64,000 bases of DNA from Salinivirgaceae bacterium. Lineage in GTDB: Bacteria > Bacteroidota > Bacteroidia > Bacteroidales > Salinivirgaceae. Positions 55,435-64,000 of this stretch are shown one piece after another; position 1 is the stretch's first letter, and each line of letters begins with the position of its first letter. The translations under genes were made by a program, and so were the position numbers. Location of the stretch: contig JAQICA010000013.1 in the NCBI GenBank assembly GCA_027858775.1, positions 1 to 64,000 on the forward strand. The letters run 5' to 3'. The notes under the pieces were generated by a model. It ran no database searches, had not been told where the DNA came from, and worked only from the letters and a program-made list of their open reading frames with translations.

Positions 55435-56888
55435 TGTTCTATTCCTTTTCTTTCAAATTTTTTCCATTCACTTTTTTTCCCGATAACATTTACAAAACCG
55501 TTGAGTTGGGCTATCACCTTATAAAATGAATAAGTAAATTCTCCCAAAATACGAGTAAGAATTAATGTTAACCAGTCCTTATAAGTTTTGTAGCGCAGGG
55601 CATCCCGGTTTGTTTCAGATTGAGCTAAGCTCCAGTTTTCTACAATTGCAGTAATTCCACTAGTGATAATTGCTGTAAGCAAAAGAATACCTATCAACAT
55701 CAATACAACCCATTGTAGATTAAGCATATCCATCAGTCCGGCTATGATAATAAAAATTATAGCCAGCACTTTCATAAGCGGAGCCATCATTTCAAATATC
55801 AGATAATAAGGCATGCCCAACAGGCCTGTTGCTCCATATCGGGGTTCAAAAATCATAGCACGGTGAATGCGAAGAGATTCTATCAATCCCTGATGCCAGC
55901 GGGCACGCTGTTTAAAAAGGTTTTTGCCTTTCTCCGGAACTTCCGTCCAACAAACGGGTCCGGGAATGAAACGCGTTTTTGCTTTTTGGTTGTTTTCATA
56001 CCGGTATTTGAATAAGCGCACAACAATTTCCATATCCTCACAAACCGTTTGCTTTCCTGTGCCTATATGTTTTTTTATATAGGGATGACGATTTTGTTCA
56101 CTCAAAAAACCGCCGATTTTTAACAGCTCATCGCGCCGAAACATTGAAAATGCACCGGACATCAGCAATAAAGCATTAATTTTACTCAGCCCCATGCGCG
56201 AAACCATAAATGATTTGATGTATTCGAGTATCTGCCATAAAACCCAAATATTTTTCGGCATCCGGGAGCTTATTACCTGGTTGTTTTGAAGTATAACATC
56301 ATTGGAAGCAGCCAGTTGTCCGCCGGATACCATGGTGCGAAAATCTTCAATAAAAGGCCTCACTACTGATTTTAAAGCTTGATTATCAAGCAACGAGTCT
56401 GCGTCTATAGTGCAAACATATCGGCCAGTTGCATAATTAATGCCTGCATTCAGCGAGTCGGCTTTTCCGCCATTAAATTTGTCAATAACCGTTAGCTTTA
56501 ACTCCCGGTGCCTATACACATTACGAATTTTTGATGTGTTCAGTGTAGGTGTATCATTTTTTACCTGTTGTAAATCGAGTGGAAATTTTTTTAACAGCTT
56601 TTCCAGCGTATCATCAGAAGAGCCGTCGTTTACTACAATAAGCTCATAATCAGGATAATCAAGACGAAGGAGCATATCGGCACAATAAGCAATGGAAACC
56701 TCTTCATTATAAGCAGGCACAATAATAGATACCGGGTGCTGATCCCATTTGTAATCTGTTGATGCCGGTTTTTGCCGTCGGCGGAAGACTACAAAAGAGT
56801 ATAGAAATAATCCTACATCGATAAGCAGATATAAGACAAAGTATACGATAAACAGTTTTTCCAGTATTCGTAATATAAAATAGATCAT
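55431..56888 (-). CDS. Processive family 2 glycosyltransferase (PgaC-like synthase)
   Basis: 485 aa. An N-terminal helix (about 8-32), cytoplasmic GT-A domain (about 50-330) with VSIIVPAYNEE, VNDGSSDDT, FNGGKADSLNAG, the DxD motif in TIDADS, CEDMEI (the catalytic base region) and QRARWHQG (the QxxRW motif of processive beta-glycan synthases), then a helix cluster (about 365-430). It should polymerise and translocate a beta-linked polysaccharide across the inner membrane. No PilZ domain is visible, so c-di-GMP control is not indicated. It is the first intact gene of the operon and lies 31 bp after the broken DUF302 gene. Confidence 0.9.
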   Translation of the reverse strand: MIYFILRILEKLFIVYFVLYLLIDVGLFLYSFVVFRRRQKPASTDYKWDQHPVSIIVPAYNEEVSIAYCADMLLRLDYPDYELIVVNDGSSDDTLEKLLKKFPLDLQQVKNDTPTLNTSKIRNVYRHRELKLTVIDKFNGGKADSLNAGINYATGRYVCTIDADSLLDNQALKSVVRPFIEDFRTMVSGGQLAASNDVILQNNQVISSRMPKNIWVLWQILEYIKSFMVSRMGLSKINALLLMSGAFSMFRRDELLKIGGFLSEQNRHPYIKKHIGTGKQTVCEDMEIVVRLFKYRYENNQKAKTRFIPGPVCWTEVPEKGKNLFKQRARWHQGLIESLRIHRAMIFEPRYGATGLLGMPYYLIFEMMAPLMKVLAIIFIIIAGLMDMLNLQWVVLMLIGILLLTAIITSGITAIVENWSLAQSETNRDALRYKTYKDWLTLILTRILGEFTYSFYKVIAQLNGFVNVIGKKSEWKKFERKGIEQ

Positions 56889-56919
56889 TAATTTATTAAA
56901 TGATTAATACTTGTTTATT

Positions 56920-57348
56920 TCAATCTACTCGTAAAGTTTTCTCTATAATCTCTTCAACTTCATTTGCAGATTCAGTCATCACCTTTTCGATAGTTCCACC
57001 AAAATCTGAAGCTACCATTAATGAATTCATTCGTGAAATATACGTCTTTCCATCAGTTTTTTTATAAATGCTAACCCGGCAAGGCATCATTGCTGATACT
57101 ATACGTTCTGTGTCTTTTTCCAAAATTCTACTTGAATGATTCGGGTGACACAGCGAAATGACTTTTACAGGTAATACATGTTTACCATGCTTTTCCATTG
57201 TTTTTTGCAAATTGTATATATTTGATATTTTCCATGATTTCTTCTCAATTTCTGTTGCTAATTTATCCAGGGTCTAGTTAAAATCAGTTGGACTTAAATT
57301 CTCAATAAACGTATAATTCATCATGTTACTTTGCACTTTTTTAACCAT
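56920..57348 (-). pseudogene. DUF302 gene interrupted by an in-frame TAG
   Basis: The frame from the ATG at 57348 reads 24 codons, then TAG (57274-57276), and continues open (TLDKLATEIEKKSWKI...) to a stop at 56920. The second part matches DUF302 (ISLCHPNHSSRILEKDTERIVSAMMPCRVSIYKK...). The 5' piece fits the expected N-terminus in the same frame, so a single base change is the only defect. The ORF track lists only the 3' part from a TTG. It may be a pseudogene, a suppressed stop or a sequencing error. It sits directly upstream of the glycan operon. Confidence 0.7.
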
Positions 57349-57654
57349 AACATTTATGTTAAATTAACACCGTTTTTTTTTGTGTGGGTTCTGGTCTCCA
57401 CATTAAATCAAAAATGAGACTCGTTTATTTCTCTATGGTTTAATAGCGGTTATTTATATTTTGAATGGAAAACTCATGGAAAAGCCTAAAAGGCTAAATG
57501 CCAGATGAAAGCATAACGGTTGAGTTGTGTGAAAATTAGTCAATAATTTCCTCGGGGAAAAATTCCGTTAGTACAATTTCACTTTTTTCTAATCTATATT
57601 GTAGAAGATATCGTACCCTAATATCTACCCTCAAATCTGATTTGGCTGACTTCA
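57349..57654. other. 306-bp gap upstream of the DUF302 gene
   Basis: No ORF. A small AGCCT-AAA-AGGCT hairpin occurs at 57483-57495. The region probably contains the promoter for the DUF302-glycan transcript, but no full promoter was found. Confidence 0.4.
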
Positions 57655-58110
57655 TTATTCTAACCAAATTTTATCGGTTGTATTACCGTGACAACTATTG
57701 CAGGAGCCTGTATTTATTTTTGACATCATAATTTTTTCTTCACCGTTTGTGCCATAAACACTAACATACAAACCATTCCCGAAATCAATTGTTTGGGTTG
57801 TATAAAAATTTCCTTTACTGTCGACTTCAATCGTTTTTATGGTTGTGCCGGAGGCATTGGGTTCTGACGTAATTTTTACACTTCCATTTGGGTAACCGCT
57901 GGTTTGTGTTTTCTCGTACAAAGATCCGGCAACGGTAAACCAGCCTTCACCACCTTCCCCTTGCACGTGGCAATTCATGCAATTTTGGCTCAAATTGTGG
58001 CTTTCATCTGAATAGTTTTGGCTGATTACTGTTTCATTCTCATCTTCATCTTCATTTTCGCATGCTGTAAACAGGCTTAATGTAATTATGCAAATAATTA
58101 AATACTTCAT
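57655..58110 (-). CDS. Lipoprotein with two CxxCH haem-binding motifs
   Basis: 151 aa. Lipobox SLFTAC (Cys17) after a short hydrophobic start, then a strongly acidic stretch (ENEDEDENE). CMNCH and CNSCH flank a central beta-rich part, so a di-haem c-type cytochrome is predicted, one motif near each end. Such proteins act as electron carriers on the outer side of the membrane. No cytochrome maturation genes are in this window, so haem loading relies on genes elsewhere. Alternatively the Cys pairs could bind metal without haem. Confidence 0.8.
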   Translation of the reverse strand: MKYLIICIITLSLFTACENEDEDENETVISQNYSDESHNLSQNCMNCHVQGEGGEGWFTVAGSLYEKTQTSGYPNGSVKITSEPNASGTTIKTIEVDSKGNFYTTQTIDFGNGLYVSVYGTNGEEKIMMSKINTGSCNSCHGNTTDKIWLE

Positions 58111-58600
58111 TTTGCAAATTTATGTCTTTTCAAGTCAAAACAGAAGTTTTGGCGGTGGTTTTAAAGAACCTGATATCACAAATTGGTAACTTGATCAATC
58201 CTGTTAGCAATTCATAGTCTTTCGCAAAACAAGAAAAATCAGCGTTTTGTATTTTGTGCAGTATCCGAAGCCACTCAGAAAAGCAGGAAGTTTTCGTGCT
58301 GGCACTTCACACCATATTTTCACTGGTTCCAACTGCGTTTTCCTTTGTCAATTTACGAGATATATTATTGATACGATTTTTTCTATACTTACATTTTGTG
58401 CTAACGTTTTACACATATTAAAACTAAATAGTTCGCGTAAAAAAATAAATGTAATACTTTGAATATATGCAACATACACCAACAACATATTAAGTAAAAT
58501 TGTGTGCAAATACAAAAAAATGGCCGTTCATTTCCGAACACTTTTGCTATAATTCCATTTTTGTCGTACTTTTCTTAAAAATTTATAAAAATCTTAAGAT
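58111..58600. other. 490-bp divergent intergenic region
   Basis: Holds the second copy of the 35-bp repeat. GTTC-N6-GAAC at 58526-58539 is a small dyad 60 bp before the NtrC-type gene and could be an operator. TATAAT follows shortly after it. I saw no GG-N10-GC sigma-54 site. Confidence 0.4.
58272..58306 (+). repeat. Dispersed 35-bp repeat, copy 2
   Basis: It matches 126-160 in the same orientation with two mismatches (GGTAG/GGAAG and GGTACT/GGCACT). Unlike copy 1, no large hairpin adjoins it. Confidence 0.6.
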
Positions 58601-59974
58601 ATGAGCAAGCACGGAAATATTCTGATTGTAGATGACAACGAGGATATTCTTTTTTCGTTAAAACTATTGCTAAAGCACCATGTAAACCATGTTGAAATAG
58701 AGTATAATCCGGACAATATTCCCGAATTAATGGCAGAACGAGCCTACGACGTCATTTTGCTGGATATGAATTTCACACAAGATGCCAGTAGTGGCCAGGA
58801 GGGTTTCTATTGGCTGGATAAAATATTAACGATCGACCCCGATGCGGTGGTTGTATTTATTACAGCCTATGGCAACACAGACAAAGCCGTAAAGGCCATA
58901 AAAGCAGGTGCTACAGATTTTATTCTCAAACCATTTCAAAACGAGAAAATCATTGCCACCATCAACTCTTGTCTGCAATTACGGTTCAGTAAAGAGGAAA
59001 CCATTTCCGAAAAAAATAAAACTCGTCAACTGTCGGCCAGTTCCGATCAGCCTTTCAAAGATTTCATTGGCGTTTCGCCAAAAATGAAAGAGGTATTCCA
59101 TACCATAAAAAAAGTAGCCAACACCGATGCAAGTGTATTGATAATGGGCGAGAACGGAACCGGAAAAGAGGTTGTAGCTCGTGCTTTACACAGAAATTCG
59201 TTGCGGAGAGATGATATTTTCGTCAATGTAGACCTTGGAGCCATCCCCGAAACACTATTCGAAAGTGAGCTTTTTGGACATGAGAAAGGTGCCTTTACCG
59301 ATGCCAAAGAGGCCAAACCGGGTCGATTTGAAGTAGCCTCGGGCGGAACACTTTTTTTAGACGAAATAGGCAATCTAACCTTCCCGTTGCAGGCAAAACT
59401 GCTAACTGCAATTGAACGTCGCGAAATAAAACGCCTTGGCGCAAAACACGGTAAAGATATCGACATACGCCTGATTTGTGCCACCAATGCCACTATTTAC
59501 GATATGGTGGATGAGGGAGAGTTCCGTCAAGATTTACTGTACCGTGTAAATACAGTTGAAATTGTGCTCCCACCCCTAAGAGAGCGGGTAGAAGATATTC
59601 CCTTATTGGCAGAGCATTACCTGAAAATATACAATAAAAAATATAAAAAACGCATTCGAAAAGTTTCGGCAGCAGCAATGAAGGAGCTTGAACTGTATAA
59701 CTGGCCGGGCAACATCAGAGAGTTGCAACATGCAATAGAGCGCGCCGTTATTATGTCGGAAAATGCGATGCTCGAGCCCGACGATTTTGTTCTTTACAAC
59801 AAAAGTAAACCCAAGAGCGAAATTGAACTCGACACATACGATCTCGATAAAGTAGAAAAATCAGTAATTAAAAAAGTACTCGATAAAACCCATGGCAATA
59901 TCAGTCATGCCGCACGGGAGCTTGGTTTAACCCGTACATCGCTTTACCGTAGAATGGAAAAACATGGATTATAA
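58601..59974 (+). CDS. Sigma-54-dependent response regulator (NtrC family)
   Basis: 457 aa. Receiver domain (about 1-125) with phospho-site D55 (VILLDMN); AAA+ domain (about 155-390) with Walker A GENGTGKE, the sigma-54 loop as GAFTDA, Walker B LFLDEIGNL; and a Fis-type helix-turn-helix at the C-terminus (GNISHAARELGLTRTSLYRRM). All three domains are complete. It activates sigma-54 promoters when phosphorylated by the kinase encoded immediately downstream, whose start overlaps this stop by 11 bp. RpoN itself is not in the window. Confidence 0.95.
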   Translation: MSKHGNILIVDDNEDILFSLKLLLKHHVNHVEIEYNPDNIPELMAERAYDVILLDMNFTQDASSGQEGFYWLDKILTIDPDAVVVFITAYGNTDKAVKAIKAGATDFILKPFQNEKIIATINSCLQLRFSKEETISEKNKTRQLSASSDQPFKDFIGVSPKMKEVFHTIKKVANTDASVLIMGENGTGKEVVARALHRNSLRRDDIFVNVDLGAIPETLFESELFGHEKGAFTDAKEAKPGRFEVASGGTLFLDEIGNLTFPLQAKLLTAIERREIKRLGAKHGKDIDIRLICATNATIYDMVDEGEFRQDLLYRVNTVEIVLPPLRERVEDIPLLAEHYLKIYNKKYKKRIRKVSAAAMKELELYNWPGNIRELQHAIERAVIMSENAMLEPDDFVLYNKSKPKSEIELDTYDLDKVEKSVIKKVLDKTHGNISHAARELGLTRTSLYRRMEKHGL

Positions 59975-61307
59975 AAAATTTTCGATTAAAGTTATAACCC
60001 GCGTGGGATTCATCACAGTAACGGCACTTTTTGCCGGCTATTTGTTTTTTGAAACACGTTTCTACTTTACAGCCTCGTTTTTTCTTGCGCTTACCATCCT
60101 GCAAAGTGTATGGCTGGCAGCACTCGTCAATAAAAGCAACCGGCAATTGATTATTTTTTTAGATGCCATACAGTATGCCGAGTTCAACAAATCATTTAAA
60201 CCCACTGGACTTGGAACTGTTTTCGACGGACTATCATCATCATTCAACAAAGTACTTAGCGAGTTTCATACTATCAGGAAAGAAAAAGAGGAACAATTCT
60301 TTTTTTACCAAAATGTGGTTCAACATATTGGTATTTCAATGATGGCCTACGACATGGCCGGAGAGATTATTATGCTTAACAATGCAGCTACCAAACTCTT
60401 CCGACTGACCAATCCACAAAATATTAAATCATTAGAAAAATTCAGTCCCGAAATTGTTCCAATGCTTCGGCACATCGAAAATAACCAACGTAAACTTTTT
60501 AAGGTACATATCGAAGACGACTACCTTCAACTAGCGATTTATGCAAAGAAGTTTAAGCAAGAAGATAAAGAAATAACGATTGTTTCTGTGCAAAACATTG
60601 AATCGGAACTTGAGCAAAACGAAATGGAGGCATGGCAGAAACTTATAAGGGTTTTAACGCATGAAATAATGAACAGCATCACTCCTATTTCATCGTTATC
60701 GTCCACTGTCAATCAAATGATTGAAGAATGGCACCCAGAAAAACCAGAACAGAACGATGAAATAGGCAGCGATATTAAACAAGCATTGAAAACTATTCAA
60801 AAACGCAGCGACGGGCTGTTGCAATTTGTTCAAACCTATCGCAACCTAACAAAAACACCCAAGCCTAATTTCCAAATTATTGAAGTAGAGGCGCTATTTA
60901 AACATTTACAGCAGTTGTTCCAAAAAAATTTCGATAAAGCCGGAATTAGTTGCCAATCAGAAATTACTCCGGAGCAATTAGAAATTACTGCCGATGAATC
61001 GATGATTGAACAAGTACTCATCAACCTGATACGTAACGCCATACATGCAACTTCAAAAACTAAAGCTCCGCGAATAATCATCAAAGCAGCCTACGGAAAC
61101 TATGGAAATGTACTGTTACAAGTTACCGACAACGGACAAGGAATTTTACCAGAAGTGCTCGAGAAAGTGTTCATCCCATTTTTCACAACTAAACCAAGCG
61201 GCTCGGGAATTGGGCTTTCGCTTTCGCGACAACTTATTCGTGCTCAGGGAGGTAACCTTACAGTAAATTCAGAACCCGGAAAAACCACATTTACCATAAG
61301 GTTATAA
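59964..61307 (+). CDS. Membrane sensor histidine kinase (NtrY/NtrB-like)
   Basis: 447 aa. Two N-terminal membrane helices (about 12-29 and 33-55) with almost no external loop, so it likely senses a signal in the membrane or inside the cell. Then a linker, a PAS-like domain (about 115-210), HisKA with H233 in LTHEIMNSITP, and HATPase with NLIRNAIHA (N-box), DNGQGI and GSGIGLSL. The HEIMNS motif and small PAS fit the NtrB/NtrY class that pairs with NtrC regulators. Overlap with the regulator gene confirms the pairing. Confidence 0.93.
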   Translation: MDYKKFSIKVITRVGFITVTALFAGYLFFETRFYFTASFFLALTILQSVWLAALVNKSNRQLIIFLDAIQYAEFNKSFKPTGLGTVFDGLSSSFNKVLSEFHTIRKEKEEQFFFYQNVVQHIGISMMAYDMAGEIIMLNNAATKLFRLTNPQNIKSLEKFSPEIVPMLRHIENNQRKLFKVHIEDDYLQLAIYAKKFKQEDKEITIVSVQNIESELEQNEMEAWQKLIRVLTHEIMNSITPISSLSSTVNQMIEEWHPEKPEQNDEIGSDIKQALKTIQKRSDGLLQFVQTYRNLTKTPKPNFQIIEVEALFKHLQQLFQKNFDKAGISCQSEITPEQLEITADESMIEQVLINLIRNAIHATSKTKAPRIIIKAAYGNYGNVLLQVTDNGQGILPEVLEKVFIPFFTTKPSGSGIGLSLSRQLIRAQGGNLTVNSEPGKTTFTIRL

Positions 61308-61592
61308 CAAACATATTGATTGGATAACATCAGTGCCATTTTCTATTGGTTCCCGACATAAACACAACAATAAGCTGACAATCAAGAAAAGAATAGCCCG
61401 ATAATAATTTGTGAAGTAGTAAAAAATGTCTAATTTCGCCACATCTGCACTTTAAAATATAAAAGAACCCCATATTTGATTAAAAAGCATTATTTTTGCG
61501 TCAGTCACCATTTTGTGCAGGCACAAGAACGTTAATAACTAGGCTACATACCCAATAATTAAACAATTTTTAGTAAACAATTTTTACATTAC

Positions 61593-62183
61593 ATGGAATA
61601 TAATACATCAAGACAAAAACTGGTATTACCCGAATACGGGCGCCACATTCAGAAACTAATCGACTACATTAAAACCATCGAAGACCGCGACGAGCGAACC
61701 AAGGCAGCAGAAGATCTGATACCCATAATGGCACAGGTAAACACGAGCATTAAAGAAAATGGCGACTTTAAACACAAGCTGTGGGATCACCTTTTCATAA
61801 TGGCCGATTTCGAATTGGATATCGATACACCTTTTGAAATTATTAAGCCCGAAGTGCTCAACAGAAAACCCGACCCAATGCCCTACACGCAAGCATCTTT
61901 TAAAAAGAAGCACTACGGGAGAATTATTCAGGACATGATTGCAAAACTCGACGACTACGAAGGCGAAGAAAAAGAGGCTTTAACTGAGTTATTGGCCAAT
62001 CAACTGAAAAAATCGTACATCAAATGGAACAAAGATTCCGTTAACGATGATGTAATTTTTAATGACTTCAGGCATTTGGCCGGAACAGATGTAGAAATAA
62101 AAGACGACCTTAAGTTAGTTGAAACCAAAGCCATAATGGCAAAACCAAAAAAGAGGAAAACAACTCGAAAAAACCGTAACTAA
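61593..62183 (+). CDS. DUF4290 domain protein
   Basis: 196 aa, soluble. The opening block MEYNTSRQKLVLPEYGRHIQ and the body DYIKTIEDRDERTKAAEDLI are characteristic of this Bacteroidota-specific family. The C-terminus is a basic tail (KPKKRKTTRKNRN). Its function is unknown. The stop overlaps the murA start as TAATG, so translation is coupled; a wall-related role is possible by association only. TATTTTTG at 61491-61498 may be its -7 box. Confidence 0.9.
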   Translation: MEYNTSRQKLVLPEYGRHIQKLIDYIKTIEDRDERTKAAEDLIPIMAQVNTSIKENGDFKHKLWDHLFIMADFELDIDTPFEIIKPEVLNRKPDPMPYTQASFKKKHYGRIIQDMIAKLDDYEGEEKEALTELLANQLKKSYIKWNKDSVNDDVIFNDFRHLAGTDVEIKDDLKLVETKAIMAKPKKRKTTRKNRN

Positions 62184-63490
62184 TGGCAAGTTTTATCATT
62201 GAGGGCGGGCACCAGCTATCCGGAGAAATTGAACCGCAAGGTGCGAAAAACGAAGTACTACAAATTATTTGTGCTGTTTTACTCACAAGCGAAAAAGTTA
62301 CTATCAATAACATTCCCGCTATCAGAGATGCACACAAGCTTATTGAGCTGCTGCGCGGCTTAAATGTAAAAGTTAGCCAAAATTCCATTTCTTCATTCAC
62401 CTTTCAGTCCGACAATGTTGACCTAAAGTACCTGAAAAGCGATGCGTTTCGCAAACAAAGCCAATCGATTCGGGGATCAATTATGATTGCCGGCCCCCTT
62501 CTGGCACGTTTCGGCGAAGTATATATTCCCCGCCCGGGAGGCGATAAAATTGGGCGTCGCCGCCTAGACACTCACTTTGTGGGACTAAATAAACTCGGTG
62601 CCGATTTCAAATTCGATATTAAAGAAAGTGCCTTTACTGCAAACACCAAGATACTCAAAGGAGCACCAATGCTGCTGGAAGAGGCTAGTGTAACCGGTAC
62701 AGCTAACATTCTTATGGCGGCCGTTCTTGCAGAAGGAAAAACAACCATTTACAACGCAGCATGCGAACCCTATATTCAGCAACTTGCAAAAATGTTGGTG
62801 AAAATGGGAGCAAATATTACCGGAATAGCCTCGAACCTACTAACTGTCGAAGGAGTAAAAGAACTAAAAGGTTGCAACCATACTTGCCTGCCCGACATGA
62901 TTGAGGTGGGCTCATTTATTGGAATGGCAGCAATGACGGGTAGCGATATTACAATAAAAAATGCCGGAGTAGAACATCTTGGAATTATTCCACGGGCATT
63001 TGAAAAACTCGGCATCAAACTCGATTTTAAAGGCGACGATATCCATGTGCCTGCACAATCGAATTATTCTGTAGAAACGTTTATCGATGGATCAATTCTC
63101 ACTATCGACGATGCTCCCTGGCCCGGATTAACTCCCGACCTGCTTAGCATTATACTTGTGGTAGCCACACAAGCGAAAGGAAGTGTGCTTATTCACCAAA
63201 AAATGTTTGAATCGCGCCTGTTCTTTGTCGACAAACTAATAGACATGGGCGCACAAATAATTCTTTGCGATCCGCACAGAGCTTCAGTAATTGGTTTAAA
63301 CAAAGAAAGCCAATTACGAGCCACCATGATGACAAGCCCCGACATTAGAGCCGGTGTAGCTTTGCTCATCGCTGCATTATCTGCCGACGGTGTAAGCCAA
63401 ATTTTTAATATTGAACAAATCGACAGAGGCTACCAGAACATCGATACACGCCTAAATAAGCTGGGCGCTCGTATTACCCGAATGGAATAA
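62183..63490 (+). CDS. murA: UDP-GlcNAc 1-carboxyvinyltransferase MurA
   Basis: 435 aa, full length. It catalyses the first committed step of peptidoglycan synthesis, adding enolpyruvyl from PEP to UDP-GlcNAc. K22-N23 (GAKNEVL) and RPGGDKIGRRRLD are visible. At the position of the catalytic Cys115 of E. coli (PGGCAIG) this enzyme has Asp (D121, codon GAT at 62543). Asp here is known to keep activity and abolish fosfomycin alkylation in M. tuberculosis, Chlamydia and Borrelia enzymes. Coupled to DUF4290. Confidence 0.95.
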   Translation: MASFIIEGGHQLSGEIEPQGAKNEVLQIICAVLLTSEKVTINNIPAIRDAHKLIELLRGLNVKVSQNSISSFTFQSDNVDLKYLKSDAFRKQSQSIRGSIMIAGPLLARFGEVYIPRPGGDKIGRRRLDTHFVGLNKLGADFKFDIKESAFTANTKILKGAPMLLEEASVTGTANILMAAVLAEGKTTIYNAACEPYIQQLAKMLVKMGANITGIASNLLTVEGVKELKGCNHTCLPDMIEVGSFIGMAAMTGSDITIKNAGVEHLGIIPRAFEKLGIKLDFKGDDIHVPAQSNYSVETFIDGSILTIDDAPWPGLTPDLLSIILVVATQAKGSVLIHQKMFESRLFFVDKLIDMGAQIILCDPHRASVIGLNKESQLRATMMTSPDIRAGVALLIAALSADGVSQIFNIEQIDRGYQNIDTRLNKLGARITRME

Positions 63491-63573
63491 CTTAGTTTCT
63501 TATTGTATCAGCTTAACATACGAAATCAAGTTACTAAACCGTTATAACAAGTACAGACACAGCAAAAAACACT

Positions 63574-64000
63574 ATGAGACAACTTTTCAAAAAAACAAAC
63601 CTTGCGTATGCTCTTGCAGATGCTAAAAACACCGTTTGGCAACCAGCAACGAACAGCATTCTTTTAAAAATAGTAATTCTCACCATCAGCCTGCAATTAG
63701 GCTCTCTAAACCTGAATGCACAGGAAACAGGCCTGCAAGTAGGTCAAATTGCGCCGGAAATAACCAACACAAAACCCAATGGAGAACAATTGAGTCTGAT
63801 AGATTTACGAGGAAAAATTGTGTTAATTGATTTTTGGGCATCGTGGTGCAGACCATGCCGATTTGAAAATCCTAATATTGTGCGGGCTTATCAAAAATTT
63901 AAGGATGAAACATTCGTCAATGGCAATGAATTCACTGTATTGAGCATTTCACTCGACAAAAATAAAAAACAATGGCTCGAAGCCATTAATACAGACAACC
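63574..64000 (+). CDS. TlpA-like thioredoxin-fold protein (cut by window end)
   Basis: 142 codons before the edge. A long N-terminal region with a membrane/signal helix (about 35-53, ending SLNLNAQ) precedes an AhpC/TSA-type redoxin: VGQIAPEITN, LIDFWASWCRPC with the CxxC redox site, then FENPNIVRAYQKF. In Bacteroidota such exported redoxins reduce thiols or act in cytochrome c maturation. The signal peptide has an unusual ~30-residue lead before the hydrophobic core, so a start further downstream would be worth considering, but no better ATG is present. Missing from the ORF track. Confidence 0.85.
   Translation, partial: MRQLFKKTNLAYALADAKNTVWQPATNSILLKIVILTISLQLGSLNLNAQETGLQVGQIAPEITNTKPNGEQLSLIDLRGKIVLIDFWASWCRPCRFENPNIVRAYQKFKDETFVNGNEFTVLSISLDKNKKQWLEAINTDN

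Noticed and set aside
58501-58600. Sigma-54 promoter before the NtrC-type gene
   Set aside because: TGGC occurs at 58521 but the GC element is not at the required 10-nt spacing.
1-64000. tRNA, rRNA, tmRNA or CRISPR
   Set aside because: No T-loop/acceptor patterns, rRNA segments or regularly spaced repeats were seen; a covariance-model scan would be needed to exclude unusual RNAs.

Overview
The window is chromosomal DNA from a low-GC member of the Bacteroidota, most likely class Bacteroidia and possibly the marine Marinilabiliales/Prolixibacteraceae side (inference). The reasons are the gene families (fused E1 dehydrogenase, DUF4290, DUF5683 beside parAB, FloA/NfeD, YaiO-type barrel, Bacteroidota-type FtsX permease), the TAnnTTTG promoter boxes, and one RiPP leader of the Bacteroidota double-glycine type. 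No rRNA, tRNA or CRISPR array was seen. Most of the window is ordinary core genome broken up by small patches of decayed accessory DNA.

Layout. 1-5.1 kb: a hairpin repeat, an E1 alpha/beta fusion, two tiny membrane proteins (one missing from the ORF track), thiF, thiS and a divIC-like gene. 5.1-10 kb: the wreck of a lanthipeptide-type precursor, a MORN-like secreted protein, a family 2 glycosyltransferase, an OmpH chaperone and CstA. 10-11.8 kb: a scar with a truncated transposase and two broken PAS/kinase remnants. 12-21 kb: a four-PAS histidine kinase, a MITE-like inverted repeat, a NatAB-like ABC exporter, and a tight Ppx/GppA - NtrC-like - SiaC operon closed by a strong terminator. A good promoter follows that terminator but has no clear gene.

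21-30 kb (minus strand): parA, parB, DUF5683, a LysM lytic transglycosylase, two SGNH hydrolases and an MBOAT acyltransferase, which read as chromosome segregation plus a cell-wall or glycan O-acetylation module. 30-40.7 kb: a THUMP methyltransferase, floA-nfeD, clpS, a TPR-transmembrane-SpoIIE phosphatase-receiver protein coupled to a TEX264/GyrI-like membrane protein, an OmpL47-type repeat protein and an LpxL-like acyltransferase. 41-45 kb: a decayed MFS transporter, then a cold-shock/RNA-binding and primary sigma factor cluster.

45-57 kb: a MacB-type ABC pair, then a four-gene operon of a processive GT2 synthase, a TPR/YaiO outer-membrane barrel, a glycosidase plus deacetylase-like protein and a deacetylase-like lipoprotein. 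Its overall plan resembles PgaABC, but both deacetylase-like domains have lost the expected catalytic residues. This is the best candidate here for an undescribed system. 57-64 kb: a DUF302 gene with an in-frame stop, a two-CxxCH lipoprotein, an NtrC/NtrB-type two-component pair, DUF4290-murA (MurA has Asp at the catalytic Cys position, predicting fosfomycin resistance) and the start of a TlpA-like thioredoxin.
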